Of a DNA stretch of 64,000 bases, positions 45,382 through 56,769 are shown in pieces. A program made the position numbers and the translations under genes. Each line of letters opens with the position of its first letter. Positions within the stretch are counted from its first letter, which is position 1. Source of the DNA: Prado023 sp963706885 (GTDB lineage: Bacteria; Actinomycetota; Actinomycetes; S36-B12; CAIYMF01). The stretch is taken from assembly GCA_963706885.1 (NCBI GenBank), contig CAVPNX010000023.1, positions 1 to 64,000 on the forward strand. The letters are read 5' to 3'. The notes under the pieces are model-generated. The model saw only the letters and a list, made by a program, of their open reading frames with translations, was not told the DNA's origin and did not search any database.

Positions 45382-46641
45382 ATGACCAGCCTGAAGACCT
45401 TGTTGAGCGGGAACATCCGCCAGTACGGGATGATCGGTGCGCTGATCGCCATCATCATCCTGTTCCAGATCCTGACCGACGGCATCCTGCTCAAGCCGCT
45501 GAACCTGACGAACCTGCTGACCCAGAACAGCTACATCCTCATCCTGGCCATCGGCATGGTGATGGTGATCATCGCCCGGCACATCGACCTCTCGGTCGGG
45601 TCGGTCGCCGCCTTCACCGGCGCGCTGGCCGTCATGATGATGGTCAAGTGGGACGTCCCATGGCCGCTCGCGGTGGTGCTCACACTGCTCGCCGGGGCCG
45701 CGATCGGCGCGTGGCACGGACTGTGGGTCGCCTACATGGGCATCCCCGCCTTCATCGTGACCCTGTCGAGCATGCTCATCTTCCGCGGCCTGACGCTGGT
45801 CGTCCTCCAGGGTGAGACCGTCGGGAACCTGCCCCCCGGCTTCGAGAAGCTCGGCAACGGGTTCCTCCCCGAGGTGGGGCCGGACACGGGCATGCACAAC
45901 CTCACGATGCTGCTGGCCGTGCTGCTCTGCGTCTTCCTCGTCGCCGTGGACTTCCGCAAGCGCGCCTCGAAGCAGCGCTACAACTTCGCGGTGTCGTCGA
46001 TGGGGGTGTTCCTGCTCAAGCAGGTGGTCGTCGTGGCCGTGATCATGGGGTTCGCGTACCTGCTTGCGCAGTACAAGGGCCTGCCGATCGTCGGGCTGCT
46101 GCTCTTCGCCCTCATCGGCATCTACAGCTTCATCATGAACCGCACGGTGTTCGGCCGGCACATCTACGCAATCGGGGGCAACTACCCGGCAGCCTCGATG
46201 TCCGGGGTGCGCACCAAGCGCGTCGACATCCTGGTCATGGCCAACATGGGCCTGCTCGCCGCACTGGCCGGGATGGTGTTCGCCGCCCGGCTCACGGCCG
46301 CCAACCCGAAGGCCGGCGTCAACTTCGAGCTCGATGCGATCGCCGCCGCGTTCATCGGCGGTGCGGCGGTCACCGGTGGCGTCGGCACGGTCGTCGGCGC
46401 CATCGTCGGTGGCTTCTTCATGGGCGTCCTGAACAACGGCATGTCCCTGATGGGCGTCTCGGTCGACTGGCAGCAGACGATCAAGGGCCTGGTGCTGCTG
46501 TTCGCCGTCGCCTTCGACGTGTGGAACAAGCGCCGCTCGGCCGTCGGGGGCGCGGTGACCACCGTCCCCGTGGACGACGGAGCCTCCCAGGGGATGCCCG
46601 ACCAGGACCAGGTGGACGAGTTGATCCCCGCTGAGGAGTAG
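45382..46641 (+). CDS. mmsB: Multiple-monosaccharide ABC transporter permease (transporter 2)
   Basis: 419 residues, about ten or more membrane helices. Same motifs as permease 1: AIGMVMVIIARHIDLSVGS (note Arg for Gly before HIDLSVG), FIVTLSSMLIFRGLTL, FGRHIYAIGGN, AAFIGGAAVTGGVGTVVGA. The acidic cytoplasmic tail (DQDQVDELIPAEE) differs from the basic tail of permease 1. Its ATG overlaps the stop of the repeat-encoded reading frame (ATGA). Closes transporter 2; an 89-bp gap precedes the LacI gene. Confidence 0.9.
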   Translation: MTSLKTLLSGNIRQYGMIGALIAIIILFQILTDGILLKPLNLTNLLTQNSYILILAIGMVMVIIARHIDLSVGSVAAFTGALAVMMMVKWDVPWPLAVVLTLLAGAAIGAWHGLWVAYMGIPAFIVTLSSMLIFRGLTLVVLQGETVGNLPPGFEKLGNGFLPEVGPDTGMHNLTMLLAVLLCVFLVAVDFRKRASKQRYNFAVSSMGVFLLKQVVVVAVIMGFAYLLAQYKGLPIVGLLLFALIGIYSFIMNRTVFGRHIYAIGGNYPAASMSGVRTKRVDILVMANMGLLAALAGMVFAARLTAANPKAGVNFELDAIAAAFIGGAAVTGGVGTVVGAIVGGFFMGVLNNGMSLMGVSVDWQQTIKGLVLLFAVAFDVWNKRRSAVGGAVTTVPVDDGASQGMPDQDQVDELIPAEE

Positions 46642-46730
46642 GCGCCTCTGCTCGATCGTCCGAGGGGCGGCGCGCGCAGTATCGTCGTACCTAGGCTGAC
46701 CGATCCACTGGGGACGGAGAGGAGACTCCC

Positions 46731-47768
46731 ATGGCCACCGGGCCGAGCCGCCCGCCGGCGATGACCGATGTGGCCCGCTTGGCCGGGGTCTCGCACCAGA
46801 CGGTCTCGCGGGTGCTCAACGACCACCCGAACGTCAAGCAGCAGACCCGGCTGCGGGTCCTGGCGGCCATGCAGGAGCTGGGGTACCGGCCGAACCGGGC
46901 CGCCCGCGCGCTGGCCAGTGGGCGCAGCGACCAGATCGGCATCGTGGCCCAACCCTCGACCCTGTTCGGCCCCGCGTCACTGCTGTACGCACTCGAGGCG
47001 GCGGCGGTGCAGGCGGGGTACGGGGTGAGCGTGGCCAGTGTCGCGGCCCTGGACCGGGCCTCCATCGAGGAGGCGGTCAACCGGCACCTCGACCAGCAGG
47101 TCGGGGGGATCGTGGTGATCGTGCCCGCCGTCTCGGCCGCGGCGGCCGTGCGCGAGGTCCCGGCCGACCTGCCGCTGGTCACGATCGGTGGTGACCGCAA
47201 GGAGGCGATCACCAGCGTCGGGATCGACCAGGTCCGCGGGGCGGTGGAGGCCACCCAGGCGTTGCTGGACGCCGGCCACCGGACGGTGTGGCACGTGTCC
47301 GGCCCCTCGGACGTCTTCGACAGCCTGGACCGGATCGAGGGCTGGCGGGCCACCCTGGAGCGGGCCGGGGCGGAGGTGCCGCCGGTGATCGCGGGGGACT
47401 GGTCGGCCGCTCGGGGGTACGAGGCCGGCCAGATGCTGGCCCGGATCGCCGACGTCACGGCCATCTTCGCGGCCAACGACCAGACGGCCCTGGGGATCCT
47501 CCGGGCCCTGCACGAGCACGGCCTGCACGTTCCTGACGATGTCAGCCTCATCGGGTTCGACGACCTCCCCGAGTCGGGCTTCTTCATCCCGCCGCTGACC
47601 ACGGTCCGCCAGGGGTTCGAGGAGGTGGGCCGCCGCGCGCTGCGGATGGTCGTGGACCAGATGGAGGGCGAGCGCGAGATCCTCCACGAGCTCGTTCCCC
47701 CGGTGTTCGTCGCCCGGGACAGCGTTGCCCCGCCCCGCAGCCGGCGCAGCTCCGGGGTTCCGGCGTGA
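46731..47768 (+). CDS. LacI-family transcriptional regulator (arabinose/galactose region)
   Basis: 345 residues. HTH MTDVARLAGVSHQTVSRVL with hinge YRPNRAARALASGRSDQIG; effector domain of the periplasmic-binding type (FAANDQTALGILRALHEHGL; SLIGFDDLPESGFFIPPLTT; RQGFEEVGRRALRMV). ATG 46731 has GGAGAGGAGA upstream. Likely regulator of araBDA and transporter 2 through the palindrome at 38448-38459, and perhaps galK; inferred from location. It is coupled to the aldose epimerase gene by a GTGA overlap. Confidence 0.88.
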   Translation: MATGPSRPPAMTDVARLAGVSHQTVSRVLNDHPNVKQQTRLRVLAAMQELGYRPNRAARALASGRSDQIGIVAQPSTLFGPASLLYALEAAAVQAGYGVSVASVAALDRASIEEAVNRHLDQQVGGIVVIVPAVSAAAAVREVPADLPLVTIGGDRKEAITSVGIDQVRGAVEATQALLDAGHRTVWHVSGPSDVFDSLDRIEGWRATLERAGAEVPPVIAGDWSAARGYEAGQMLARIADVTAIFAANDQTALGILRALHEHGLHVPDDVSLIGFDDLPESGFFIPPLTTVRQGFEEVGRRALRMVVDQMEGEREILHELVPPVFVARDSVAPPRSRRSSGVPA

Positions 47769-48562
47769 GCAGCGAGCCCGTGGAGCTCCGGGTGGACGGC
47801 GCGTGTGTGGTCCTCGACCCGCGGGACGGCGGGCGGATCACCTCGCTGGAGGTGGCCGGTGCCGAGCTGCTCGGCGGGGTGGGCACCGGGGTCATCGAGC
47901 ATGGGTCGTTCCTGATGGCCCCGTGGGCCGGTCGCATCCGCGACGGCGTGCTGCATGTGGACGGGGTGTCGCACCAGCTGCCCACGGTCCGCACCCACCC
48001 GCACGCCGGTCACGGCCTGGTGATGGACCGGCCGTGGGAGGTCCTCGAGGCGTCGGCTGCGCACCTGCGGATCACGTGCGACCTGGACTCCCGCTGGCCC
48101 TTCCCCGGCCACGTCGTCCAGGAGTTCCGGCTCGCGGGCGGCCACCTGGACCAGCAGGTCGAGGTGCACGCCGGGGATGCGCCGTTCCCGGCGACCGTGG
48201 GATGGCACCCGTGGTTCCGTCGCGCGCTGGCCTCCGGTGAGGTGGCCGAACTGGCCTTCGAGGCCCAGGGGATGCTCCAGCGCGACGCGGCGGGCATCCC
48301 GAGCGGTGACGTCGTGGCTGTGCCGCCGGGCCCGTGGGACGACTGCTTCGTCGGGGTCCGGTGGCCGATGACGATCACCTGGCCGGGAGCCGTCAGGCTG
48401 AGGATCAGCTCCGACACGGCGTTCGCCGTCGTGTACGACGAGCTCACCGAGGCGTTCTGCGTCGAGCCCCAGACGGGGCCGCCGGACGGGCCCAACACCT
48501 CGCCGCGGATGGTCCGCCCCGGTGATCCGCTGGTCGCCTCGACACGGTGGTCCTGGGACTGA
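47765..48562 (+). CDS. Aldose 1-epimerase family protein
   Basis: 265 residues. Galactose mutarotase-like fold: PWAGRIRDGVLHVDG gives the N-R motif region, PHAGHGLVMDRPW and TVGWHPWFRR give the two catalytic-site histidines, and FCVEPQTGPPDGPN carries the conserved Glu (ExxTGxPD-type end). It would interconvert anomers of D-galactose, L-arabinose or glucose so that the kinase or isomerase receives the right form. GTG start overlapping the LacI stop by 4 bp, so it is co-expressed with its regulator. Confidence 0.8.
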   Translation: MSSEPVELRVDGACVVLDPRDGGRITSLEVAGAELLGGVGTGVIEHGSFLMAPWAGRIRDGVLHVDGVSHQLPTVRTHPHAGHGLVMDRPWEVLEASAAHLRITCDLDSRWPFPGHVVQEFRLAGGHLDQQVEVHAGDAPFPATVGWHPWFRRALASGEVAELAFEAQGMLQRDAAGIPSGDVVAVPPGPWDDCFVGVRWPMTITWPGAVRLRISSDTAFAVVYDELTEAFCVEPQTGPPDGPNTSPRMVRPGDPLVASTRWSWD

Positions 48563-48621
48563 TCGGCGCGCCCTGCGTGTCGCTCACCGAGCGCTGGTCC
48601 GAGGGTCGCCACACTGGGCCA

Positions 48622-49527
48622 ATGGCTGAGCGACTCGCCCCCGAGCAGACCCCGCTGCGGGTCACCTCCCGACCTGAGCGCGCACGTGGCCGCACCCGCC
48701 GCGCGGGCCGCCGGCTCGTCGCCCTGGTGCTGGGCGTGGCCCTCCTTGCTGTCGGTTCCGTTGCGACGCTGCACTTCCTGGCCATCCACCGCACGGCCGA
48801 GGAGGTCCGCGCCACCGCACTCGTCCCGCCGGAGATGGCCGCCAACGTCCTCGTGGTGCTGGCCCGCCCCGGGCAGGAGCTGCCGTTGGCCGGGACGCTG
48901 GCCGCACTCGACGAGGCCGGCGCGACAGTGTCGGTCCTGTCTCTCACCGATGGGGCGGCCCAGCCCCCGGAGCTGGAGTTCGCCGCCGACAGCATCGGCG
49001 AGGTGCGCTCCGATGAGCTGGCCGGGTCCGCCGACCTCCTCGGCGTCGACCGGGTGACCACGGCCGGCTACGCCGATGGCGCGCTGCTGGCCGCCGAGCC
49101 CGACGACGTCACGGCCACGATCGCCGCCGAGATCGGCGAGGTGTCCCCCTCGGTCATCATCACGGTCGGCGACACGACCGGCCAGGACTCCGACTCGCAG
49201 GCGGCCGCCGCCTATGTCCTGGCCGCAGCGCAGGCCGAGGACTCGGGCGTCGCCCGGGTCTGGACCGTCACCCGCGGCGACCGTGAGGTGTCCTGGAACG
49301 CCCTGGCGAAGGCGCCGATCGGCGACCAGGTGCCTGAGCCCGAGGTCGCGGTGCGCATCGACGACCACACCGTCGTCAAGGGCGAGGTCCTGCTCACGCA
49401 CGGCACCCAGAGCCCGGACCTGGTCCGCAGCACCTACCCGTACGCCGACCGCGTGCCGGCGTGGGCGTACTTCCGGTTCTGGGACCGCGAGTACTTCGCC
49501 CTCGCGTGGGGCCAGCCCCTGCAGTAG
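48622..49527 (+). CDS. Membrane-anchored PIG-L-like protein lacking the metal site
   Basis: 301 residues. Basic N-terminus, one membrane helix (LVALVLGVALLAVGSVATLHFL), then a domain that follows the PIG-L deacetylase layout (NVLVVLARPGQELPLAGTLA; ATVSVLSLTDGAAQPPE; LLGVDRVTTAGYADGALLA; SVIITVGDTTGQDSDSQ). But the metal motif AHPDDE is ARPGQE here and the later HPDH is DSDS, so zinc would not be held. It is probably a non-catalytic paralogue of deacetylases such as MshB, which is encoded 9 kb downstream. ATG 48622 follows the galM gene by 59 bp; the frame is intact. Confidence 0.6.
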   Translation: MAERLAPEQTPLRVTSRPERARGRTRRAGRRLVALVLGVALLAVGSVATLHFLAIHRTAEEVRATALVPPEMAANVLVVLARPGQELPLAGTLAALDEAGATVSVLSLTDGAAQPPELEFAADSIGEVRSDELAGSADLLGVDRVTTAGYADGALLAAEPDDVTATIAAEIGEVSPSVIITVGDTTGQDSDSQAAAAYVLAAAQAEDSGVARVWTVTRGDREVSWNALAKAPIGDQVPEPEVAVRIDDHTVVKGEVLLTHGTQSPDLVRSTYPYADRVPAWAYFRFWDREYFALAWGQPLQ

Positions 49528-49695
49528 GCCGGCGCCAGCCCCGACCTCGAGGCCGCCGGAGCGGATCGCTGAGAGGCGACGGAGATCCGTGGGACAATGG
49601 GCGTCCCGGCTGAGCCCGGGGTGTTCTGGGGATGTGCCTCGGGACCTGCGGGGCGACGGCTCGTCGCCCCGGCACTGATGAGGAGATCTCCACCC

Positions 49696-51571
<1,876 letters not shown>

Positions 51572-51725
51572 GCGGGCGCTGGTGACACGTCGGGCAGTGG
51601 CGCACACCACGACCACCCACGTCCTGGGCGTGTCCCTCAGCTCCGAGCCCGCTGTGTTGCAGTTTCGTAACTCTTTCGCCCTGCACAGGCCATTCCGGCG
51701 ACATCCTCGCCCGGCACCGCCTACA

Positions 51726-51756
51726 TTGCCGGTATCCGTCCACGGTCGCGTACCCT
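51726..51756 (+). promoter_or_regulatory. Possible promoter before dppC
   Basis: TTGCCG (51726-51731) and TACCCT (51751-51756) are separated by 19 bp in the 237-bp gap between typA and dppC. The spacing is long, so this is a weak call. Confidence 0.25.
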
Positions 51757-51808
51757 TGCGCCGTAATCGGGCGAACCGGCTGTCCCAGGTGAGCAGAGAG
51801 GTGGGCAC

Positions 51809-52816
51809 GTGACGATCCCGCTGGTGAGTGCCACCGACGACGCTGGAAACGAGTACCTGAAGGAGTCGGAGGAGGCCACCAAGCAGGTCGAGGGCCGCTC
51901 GCTGACCCAGATCGCGTGGGGCCGGCTGCGCCGCGACAAGGTCGCCATGGTCTCCCTCGGGGTGATCATCTTCATCTTCCTGGCCGCGCTGTTCGCCCCC
52001 CTGATCGTCAAGGTCCTCGGAGTCGATCCGTTCGAGCCGAACACCGATCTGGTGAGCCAGGACGGCGGCCTGCCGTCGGGGCCCTGGGGTGGCATCTCCT
52101 GGGACCACCCCTTGGGGATCGAACCCCTGATCGGTCGGGACGTGCTTGCCCGGCTGCTGTACGGGGCCCGCGTCTCGCTGCTCGTCGCGTCCGCGTCGAC
52201 CTTCCTCGTGATGGTCATCGGTGTCCTGCTGGGCACGATCGCCGGATACTCCAAGGGCAAGGCCGACACGGTCATCAGCCGGATCATGGACCTGACGCTG
52301 AGCTTCCCCTTCCTCCTGCTGATCATCGCCATGGCCCAGCCCCTGCAGCAGCGCCTCGAGACGTGGATCCCGAGCCCGGGGGCGGCCCGAATCGTGGCGA
52401 TGATCCTCCTGCTCAGCTTGTTCTCGTGGCCCTACCTGGCGCGGCTGATCCGTGGGCAGGTGCTGAGCCTGCGTGAGCGTGAGTTCGTCGAGGCGGCGGT
52501 CTCCACCGGTGCATCCTCCCGGCGGATCCTGTTCAAGGAGCTGATCCCCAACCTCTGGGCGCCGATCCTGGTCTATGCGTCCCTGGCCTTCCCCTCGTTC
52601 ATCACGGCGGAGGCCACGTTGGCCTTCCTCGGCGTGGGAGTGCTCCCGCCGACCCCCACCTGGGGGGGAATGCTGTCCGACTCGGTGCGGACCTTCACGG
52701 TGCTGCCCACCTACTTCTTCATCCCCGGAACCGTGCTCTTCATCACCGTGCTGGTGTTCAACCTGTTCGGTGACGCCGTGCGCGATGCCCTCGACCCGCG
52801 AGCGGGTCGAGGATGA
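51809..52816 (+). CDS. dppC: Peptide ABC transporter permease, DppC/OppC type
   Basis: 335 residues, six membrane helices. A cytoplasmic N-terminal stretch (EYLKESEEATKQVEGRSLTQ) precedes the first helix (MVSLGVIIFIFLAALFAPLI); LIGRDVLARLLYGARVSLLV and the EAA loop VEAAVSTGASSRRILFKELIPN are diagnostic of the OppC subgroup. The GTG start at 51809 follows GAGAGGTGGG. First gene of the operon, ahead of the binding protein, which is not the usual order. Imports di- or oligopeptides with the four following genes. Confidence 0.88.
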   Translation: MTIPLVSATDDAGNEYLKESEEATKQVEGRSLTQIAWGRLRRDKVAMVSLGVIIFIFLAALFAPLIVKVLGVDPFEPNTDLVSQDGGLPSGPWGGISWDHPLGIEPLIGRDVLARLLYGARVSLLVASASTFLVMVIGVLLGTIAGYSKGKADTVISRIMDLTLSFPFLLLIIAMAQPLQQRLETWIPSPGAARIVAMILLLSLFSWPYLARLIRGQVLSLREREFVEAAVSTGASSRRILFKELIPNLWAPILVYASLAFPSFITAEATLAFLGVGVLPPTPTWGGMLSDSVRTFTVLPTYFFIPGTVLFITVLVFNLFGDAVRDALDPRAGRG

Positions 52817-52824
52817 TCCAGACT

Positions 52825-52856
52825 CCCGTCCTCCAGGACGGGCCCGCCCAGGCGGG
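52825..52856 (+). promoter_or_regulatory. Two consecutive hairpins between dppC and dppA
   Basis: CCCGTCC-tcca-GGACGGG (52825-52842) is directly followed by CCCGCC-ca-GGCGGG (52843-52856). They lie 9-40 bp after the dppC stop and before a full AAGGAGG ribosome-binding site for the binding protein; likely mRNA-stability or partial termination signals. Confidence 0.4.
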
Positions 52857-52900
52857 AAGGGGGTCCGGCAGCCCCGCCGAGACCCGAACAAGGAGGAAAT

Positions 52901-54642
52901 ATGAGTAAGGCAACCACGAGCGCGAAGGTGGCGGCTCTCGCTGCTGCGTCCGCGCTCCTGCTGGCCGCCTGTGGGGGCTCGGACAGTGGTGACGCTGCTG
53001 CCAGCGGAGGGGCGGGTGAGCCCACCAAGGGTGGCGCGCTGACCTTCCTGACCGAGGGTGAGCAGTTCAACCACCTCGACCCGCAGCGCAACTACACCGG
53101 CGAGGACCTCGCGTTCACCACCGGGTACCTGAACCGCACGCTGGTCCAGTACGCCCTGTACGCCGACGACAACGAGGCCGGCAACCTGGTCCCGGATCTG
53201 GCGACCGACATCGGCACTCCCACCGAGGGCGGCAAGGTCTGGAGCTTCACCCTCAAGGACGGCATCAAGTTCGAGGACGGCACACCGATCACCTGTGCCG
53301 AGGTCGCCTACGGCGTCTCCCGGACCTTCGCCACCGACGTCATCACCGACGGGCCCGCAGTACGCGATCTCGCTGCTGGACATCCCCAAGGATGACGACG
53401 GCACCTCGGCCTACAAGGGCCCGTACGACGGCACCGGCCAGGAGCTCTTCGACAAGGCGGTGACCTGCTCCGAGGACGGCAAGACCGTCACCTTCAACCT
53501 CGCGCAGCCTGCCGCGGACTTCAACTACACCACGACGCTGACGGCGTTCTCGCCCGTCCCCAAGGCTGCGGACACCGGTGAGAAGTACGACGACAAGCCG
53601 CTGGCCTCCGGCCCGTACAAGATCGAGTCCTACCAGAAGGGCACGTCGCTGAAGCTGGTCCGCAACGACCGAGTACGATCCGGCCACCGACGAGTCGGGC
53701 CGCGGCGCCTACCCGGACACCATCGAGGTCAAGTTCGCCGTGCCCCTGTCGGTGTCCAGCCAGCGGCTCATCGCCGACTCCGGCGAGGACCAGAAGATGA
53801 CCACCATCGGCCTGCAGCTCGATCCCGCGCAGCTGGCCGCGGTCTTCAACGACCCGAAGTTCGAGGACCGTCGGTTCGATGACTTCGATCCGTACTCGAT
53901 CTACCACGCCATCAACACCGAGAAGGTGCCGAACGTCGAGCACCGCAAGGCGATCGCCGCCGCGTACCCGCGCGAGGACCTGCGCACCATCGCCGGTGGC
54001 AACTTCGCCGGTGACCTCGCCGACGGCGTGATCAAGCCCAACCTGGCCCTGGACTACCAGCCCTCGGGCATGTGGACGGGCCTGCTCGGCGCGGAGATCC
54101 CGGACAACGGGGACCCGGAGATCGCGAAGAAGTTCATCGCCGACTCCGGCGAGCCGATGCCGGAGCTGACGTTCGACTACCAGAAGACCGAGGTCAACGA
54201 CAAGGCCGCCGCGGCGATCGTGACGGCCCTGGAGAAGGCCGGCATCAAGGTCACCCCGAACCCGCTCGATCCGGGTGGCTACTACGGCATCGTGATGGAC
54301 CCGGACAAGGCCGGCTCGATCATGACCGGAGGCTGGGGACCGGACTGGTTGAACGCCTCCACGGTCATCCCCGAGCTGTTCACCCCGGCGGGCGGATTCA
54401 ACCTGTCGCTGTGGGACAACCCGGAGTTCACCAAGGCCTCCGATGAGGCCAAGCAGATCGCCGACCGCACCGCACAGGGTGCGGCCTGGGCCGAGCTGAA
54501 CAAGCAGGCGATGGCCGAGGTCGTCGTCGTGCCGACGCGGTTCAGCCGGCAGCAGGGCATCGTCGGTTCCAAGATCGGCGGAGCGTTCGTCTGGGCGCCG
54601 TACGGCTCCTGGAACTACGCGAACATGTACGTCGCGCAGTAG
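52901..54642 (+). CDS. dppA: Peptide ABC transporter substrate-binding lipoprotein (SBP family 5), two frameshifts
   Basis: About 580 residues. Lipoprotein signal with lipobox LAAC near residue 24, then a Gly/Ser/Ala linker and the family-5 fold: GGALTFLTEGEQFNHLDPQR, PDLATDIGTPTEGGKVWSFT, KDGIKFEDGTPITCAEVAYG, PLASGPYKIESYQKGTSLKL, and C-terminal TGGWGPDWLNASTVIPELF. Frame shifts near 53352 (after FATDVITD) and near 53670 (before EYDPATDESGR) interrupt it. AAGGAGGAAAT just before ATG 52901 gives very strong initiation. It delivers peptides to DppBC; placed between the two permease genes. Confidence 0.88.
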
Positions 54643-54650
54643 ACGCATGA

Positions 54651-54684
54651 CCGGTGGGGCGGCTCGGAAGAGCCGCCCCACCGG
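54651..54684 (+). terminator. Perfect hairpin after dppA
   Basis: CCGGTGGGGCGGCTC (54651-54665) and GAGCCGCCCCACCGG (54670-54684), a 15-bp perfect stem with GGAA tetraloop, 8 bp after the dppA stop. Likely partial terminator or 3'-end stabiliser, since dppBDF continue on the same strand. Confidence 0.7.
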
Positions 54685-54739
54685 GTACCACCCCTGACCC
54701 GTTCCCCCCGCGCTGAACCTCCCGAGGAGGAGACCTCAC

Positions 54740-55728
54740 ATGGGTGCCTACGTCATCAGGCGAATCCTGTTGATGTTCCTGATGCTCTTCCTCGTCACGG
54801 TCGCGGTCTTCATCCTCTTCTCCCTGGTCCCCACCGATCCGGCGCGGCTCACCTGCGGGAAGGCCTGCACCCCGGAGATCATCGAGGCCAACCGGGAGCG
54901 ACTGGGCCTGGCCGACCCATTGCTCGTGCAGTACTGGGAGTGGTTCAAGGGACTGTTCGTCGGGCGCACCTACGCCGAGGGCACCCCCGTGGAGTTCTCC
55001 TGCCCGGCACCTGCCCTGGGCTACTCCTTCCGCAACGGTGAGTGCGTGACGCAGCTGATCGCCGAGCGCATGCCCGTGACGATCGAGCTGGCCATCGGGG
55101 CGTTCATCCTCTGGATGGTCGTGGGCGTCCTGTCCGGCATCTACGCGGCACTGCGGCGTGGCCGGTGGCAGGACCGCTCGATCGTGAGCCTGGCCCTCGT
55201 CGGCTACTCGTTCCCCACCTTCTTCATCGGCCTGACCCTGCTGTTCTTCGTGGTCATCAAGTGGGGGATCCTGCCCTACCCCGACTACGTGCCGCCCACT
55301 GAGGACCCCGTGCAGTGGTTCCAGACCATGATCCTGCCCTGGATCACCGTGGCGCTGGTGTACGCGGCCTTCTACACCAGGCTCACCCGGACGCAGATGC
55401 TCGAGACCCTCGGCGAGGACTACATCCGGACCGCCCGTGCCAAGGGCCTTCCCGAGCGCGTCGTCATCCGCAAGCACGCCTTCCGCGCCGGCCTGACCCC
55501 CATCGTGACGGCAGCGGGGCTCGACTTCGCCGGCCTGCTCGGCGGCGCGGTCGTGACCGAGACGATCTTCCAGCTTCCGGGGGTCGGCCGGCTGGCCATC
55601 GAGTCCGTCCAGGACTACGACCTGCCGATCATCGTCGGGACGACCGTGGTCTTCGCGGTGATCGTCATCATCGCGAACCTGATCGTGGACCTGCTCTACG
55701 GCGCCATCGATCCCCGAGTGAGGCTGTC

Positions 55729-55732
<4 letters not shown>
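54740..55732 (+). CDS. dppB: Peptide ABC transporter permease, DppB/OppB type
   Basis: 330 residues, six membrane helices. MGAYVIRRILLMFLMLFLVT is the usual OppB N-terminus; the periplasmic loop contains two Cys (LTCGKACTPEI) and a further Cys pair (FSCPAPALGYSFRNGECV) not typical of OppB. The EAA loop is DYIRTARAKGLPERVVIRKH and the end GTTVVFAVIVIIANLIVDLLY-type helix is standard. GGAGGAG precedes ATG 54740. Overlaps dppD by 4 bp. Confidence 0.88.

Positions 55733-56765
<1,033 letters not shown>

Positions 56766-56769
<4 letters not shown>

Noticed and set aside
45172..46161. Minus-strand frame with repeated GEVI-type peptides over the 33-bp repeats
   Set aside because: The repeats come from the plus-strand initiation modules; the remainder is antisense to mmsB2.
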